A DNA stretch of 7,207 nucleotides from Lachnospiraceae bacterium UBA7598. GTDB lineage: Bacteria; Bacillota; Clostridia; Lachnospirales; Lachnospiraceae. Where the stretch lies: NCBI GenBank assembly GCA_002474415.1, contig DLQV01000102.1, positions 1-7,207 on the forward strand, given 5' to 3'. Shown here piece after piece: positions 6,472 to 7,207 of the stretch (position 1 is the first letter of the stretch; each line of letters starts with the position of its first letter). The notes beneath the pieces were generated by a model. The model worked only from the letters and a program-made list of their open reading frames with translations. It made no database searches and was not told the DNA's origin. The position numbers were made by a program, and so were the translations under genes.

Positions 6472-7207
6472 TTACTTTCCGTCAAAAAGTCCCTGTACAT
6501 CAATATCTGCATAACACTGAGAGCAGAAACCTTCAATCACTGCACCATTATTGATCTGTACAGAACGGGATTTGATATTTCCCATTACAACTGCGGAAGT
6601 ATCTACAACAACAGGTCCCTGTACATCGATATCGCCTTTGATTGCACCAGCGATTACTGCTGACGCTGCTGAAATATTACCAATGATCACAGAACCAGCT
6701 CCGATCTTAACGGTACCAGAACTTACAACCTCTCCCTCAACTTTTGCTACATCAGCAAAGAACTCTGAAGCTGCGCTGTTTCCGTTGATTGTTCCAGTTA
6801 CAACCAGTTTACCATTACAAGTTACATTTCCATTGATTGTTCCCTGAATATCAAAAGATCCGTCAGACGCAATATCACCGGTCAGAACGGTTCCTGCTGT
6901 TATAACAGATGTCTCATCCGAAACTGCATCCGGATTCACTCTGTTATCTGTTACAGGTGCTGTTGGCTTTGGGGTTTCCATTGTTGTGTCGCTCATAGTT
7001 TTTTTCTCCTCGTTAAATGTATTGATTACCGGATCCACAGTTGGTGTAATCACCGGTTTTTTCTCTTCTTTGTGAATTGGTGGAAGCTCCGACTCTAACT
7101 TCTGTGTACCAGACCCGTCGTCCTTCTGTACCTGCTCCAGTAACCCATCCAGTTTAGATAATTCAGACTTTACATCTACATCCTCCCCTAAAGTGTTAAC
7201 TACCAGG
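6472..7207 (-). CDS. Bactofilin-like polymer-forming cytoskeletal protein (N-terminus probably beyond right edge)
   Basis: Bactofilins self-assemble into filaments through a right-handed beta-helix and act as scaffolds for envelope or shape proteins. The core (from SVITAGTVLTGDIASDGSFD to SRSVQINNGAVIEGF) shows the short Gly-, Val- and Ile-rich rungs of this family, with repeated 'G.I.G.V' and DIDVQG units. The C-terminus carries CSQC, a CxxC pair, and ends DIDVQGLFDGK. The frame is open from the stop at 6472 to base 7206, 244 codons, while the other two minus frames near the edge are broken by stops. The upstream part, including VDVKSELSKLDGLLEQV, is charged, Pro/Lys-rich and probably disordered with a short helix. 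I see no in-frame ATG in the window upstream of 6996, so the start may lie outside. Alternatives are GTG at 7053 or ATG at 6996; the latter has GAGGAG nine bases before it and would give 174 residues. No classic signal peptide or membrane segment is seen. Confidence 0.85.
   Translation of the reverse strand, partial: LVVNTLGEDVDVKSELSKLDGLLEQVQKDDGSGTQKLESELPPIHKEEKKPVITPTVDPVINTFNEEKKTMSDTTMETPKPTAPVTDNRVNPDAVSDETSVITAGTVLTGDIASDGSFDIQGTINGNVTCNGKLVVTGTINGNSAASEFFADVAKVEGEVVSSGTVKIGAGSVIIGNISAASAVIAGAIKGDIDVQGPVVVDTSAVVMGNIKSRSVQINNGAVIEGFCSQCYADIDVQGLFDGK
7006..7011 (-). promoter_or_regulatory. Possible internal ribosome binding site in the bactofilin frame
   Basis: GAGGAG on the coding strand, nine bases before the in-frame ATG at 6996 (protein start MSDTTMETPK). 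Spacing and match are as good as those of the neighbouring genes. It could be the true start or an internal second start; it could also be a chance product of consecutive Glu codons (Asn-Glu-Glu-Lys-Lys). Confidence 0.5.

Noticed and set aside
1..7207. Mobile elements, CRISPR arrays, tRNA or rRNA genes, riboswitches
   Set aside because: Nearly every base is in a recognised housekeeping gene; gaps are at most 70 bases. No transposase, spaced direct repeats, tRNA-like cloverleaf or long leader was seen.

Overview
The window is a dense run of co-directional housekeeping genes, all on the minus strand, in the style of a clostridial Bacillota genome, most likely Lachnospiraceae. Three things point there: the N-terminus of a Gram-positive-type PolC replicase, strong GGAGG-type ribosome binding sites in front of most genes, and the order pyrH-frr-uppS-cdsA-dxr-rseP-ispG-polC. 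The family-level guess rests on gene order and protein flavour only; no search was run.

Read in the direction of transcription, from the right edge to the left: a bactofilin-like cytoskeletal protein (right edge to 6472, N-terminus probably outside the window), pyrH (UMP kinase, 6447-5749) and frr (ribosome recycling factor, 5735-5181). A strong hairpin with a short U-run (5172-5140) follows and looks like an intrinsic terminator or attenuator. After it come uppS (undecaprenyl diphosphate synthase, 5110-4400), cdsA (CDP-diacylglycerol synthase, 4398-3598), dxr (DXP reductoisomerase, 3587-2442), rseP (site-2 protease, 2435-1386), ispG (HMBPP synthase, 1370-309) and the first 103 codons of polC (309 to the left edge). 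Gaps outside the terminator region are 1 to 24 bases, ispG and polC share one base, and several ribosome binding sites lie inside or on the stop codon of the gene before. No gene-free stretch exceeds 70 bases.

The set joins precursor supply for the cell envelope (Dxr and IspG of the MEP isoprenoid pathway feed IPP/DMAPP towards the FPP and IPP that UppS uses for the wall lipid carrier; CdsA makes CDP-diacylglycerol for phospholipids) with intramembrane proteolysis (RseP), translation (Frr), pyrimidine nucleotides (PyrH) and replication (PolC). All catalytic and metal-binding motifs that I know for these families and looked for are present, so the enzymes appear intact.

No unknown system, mobile element, CRISPR array, tRNA or rRNA is visible. 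The points worth a second look are the bactofilin gene immediately upstream of pyrH with an in-frame N-terminal extension and an internal start site, the terminator-like hairpin inside what otherwise looks like one operon, and a 12-base tandem repeat in an rseP membrane segment.
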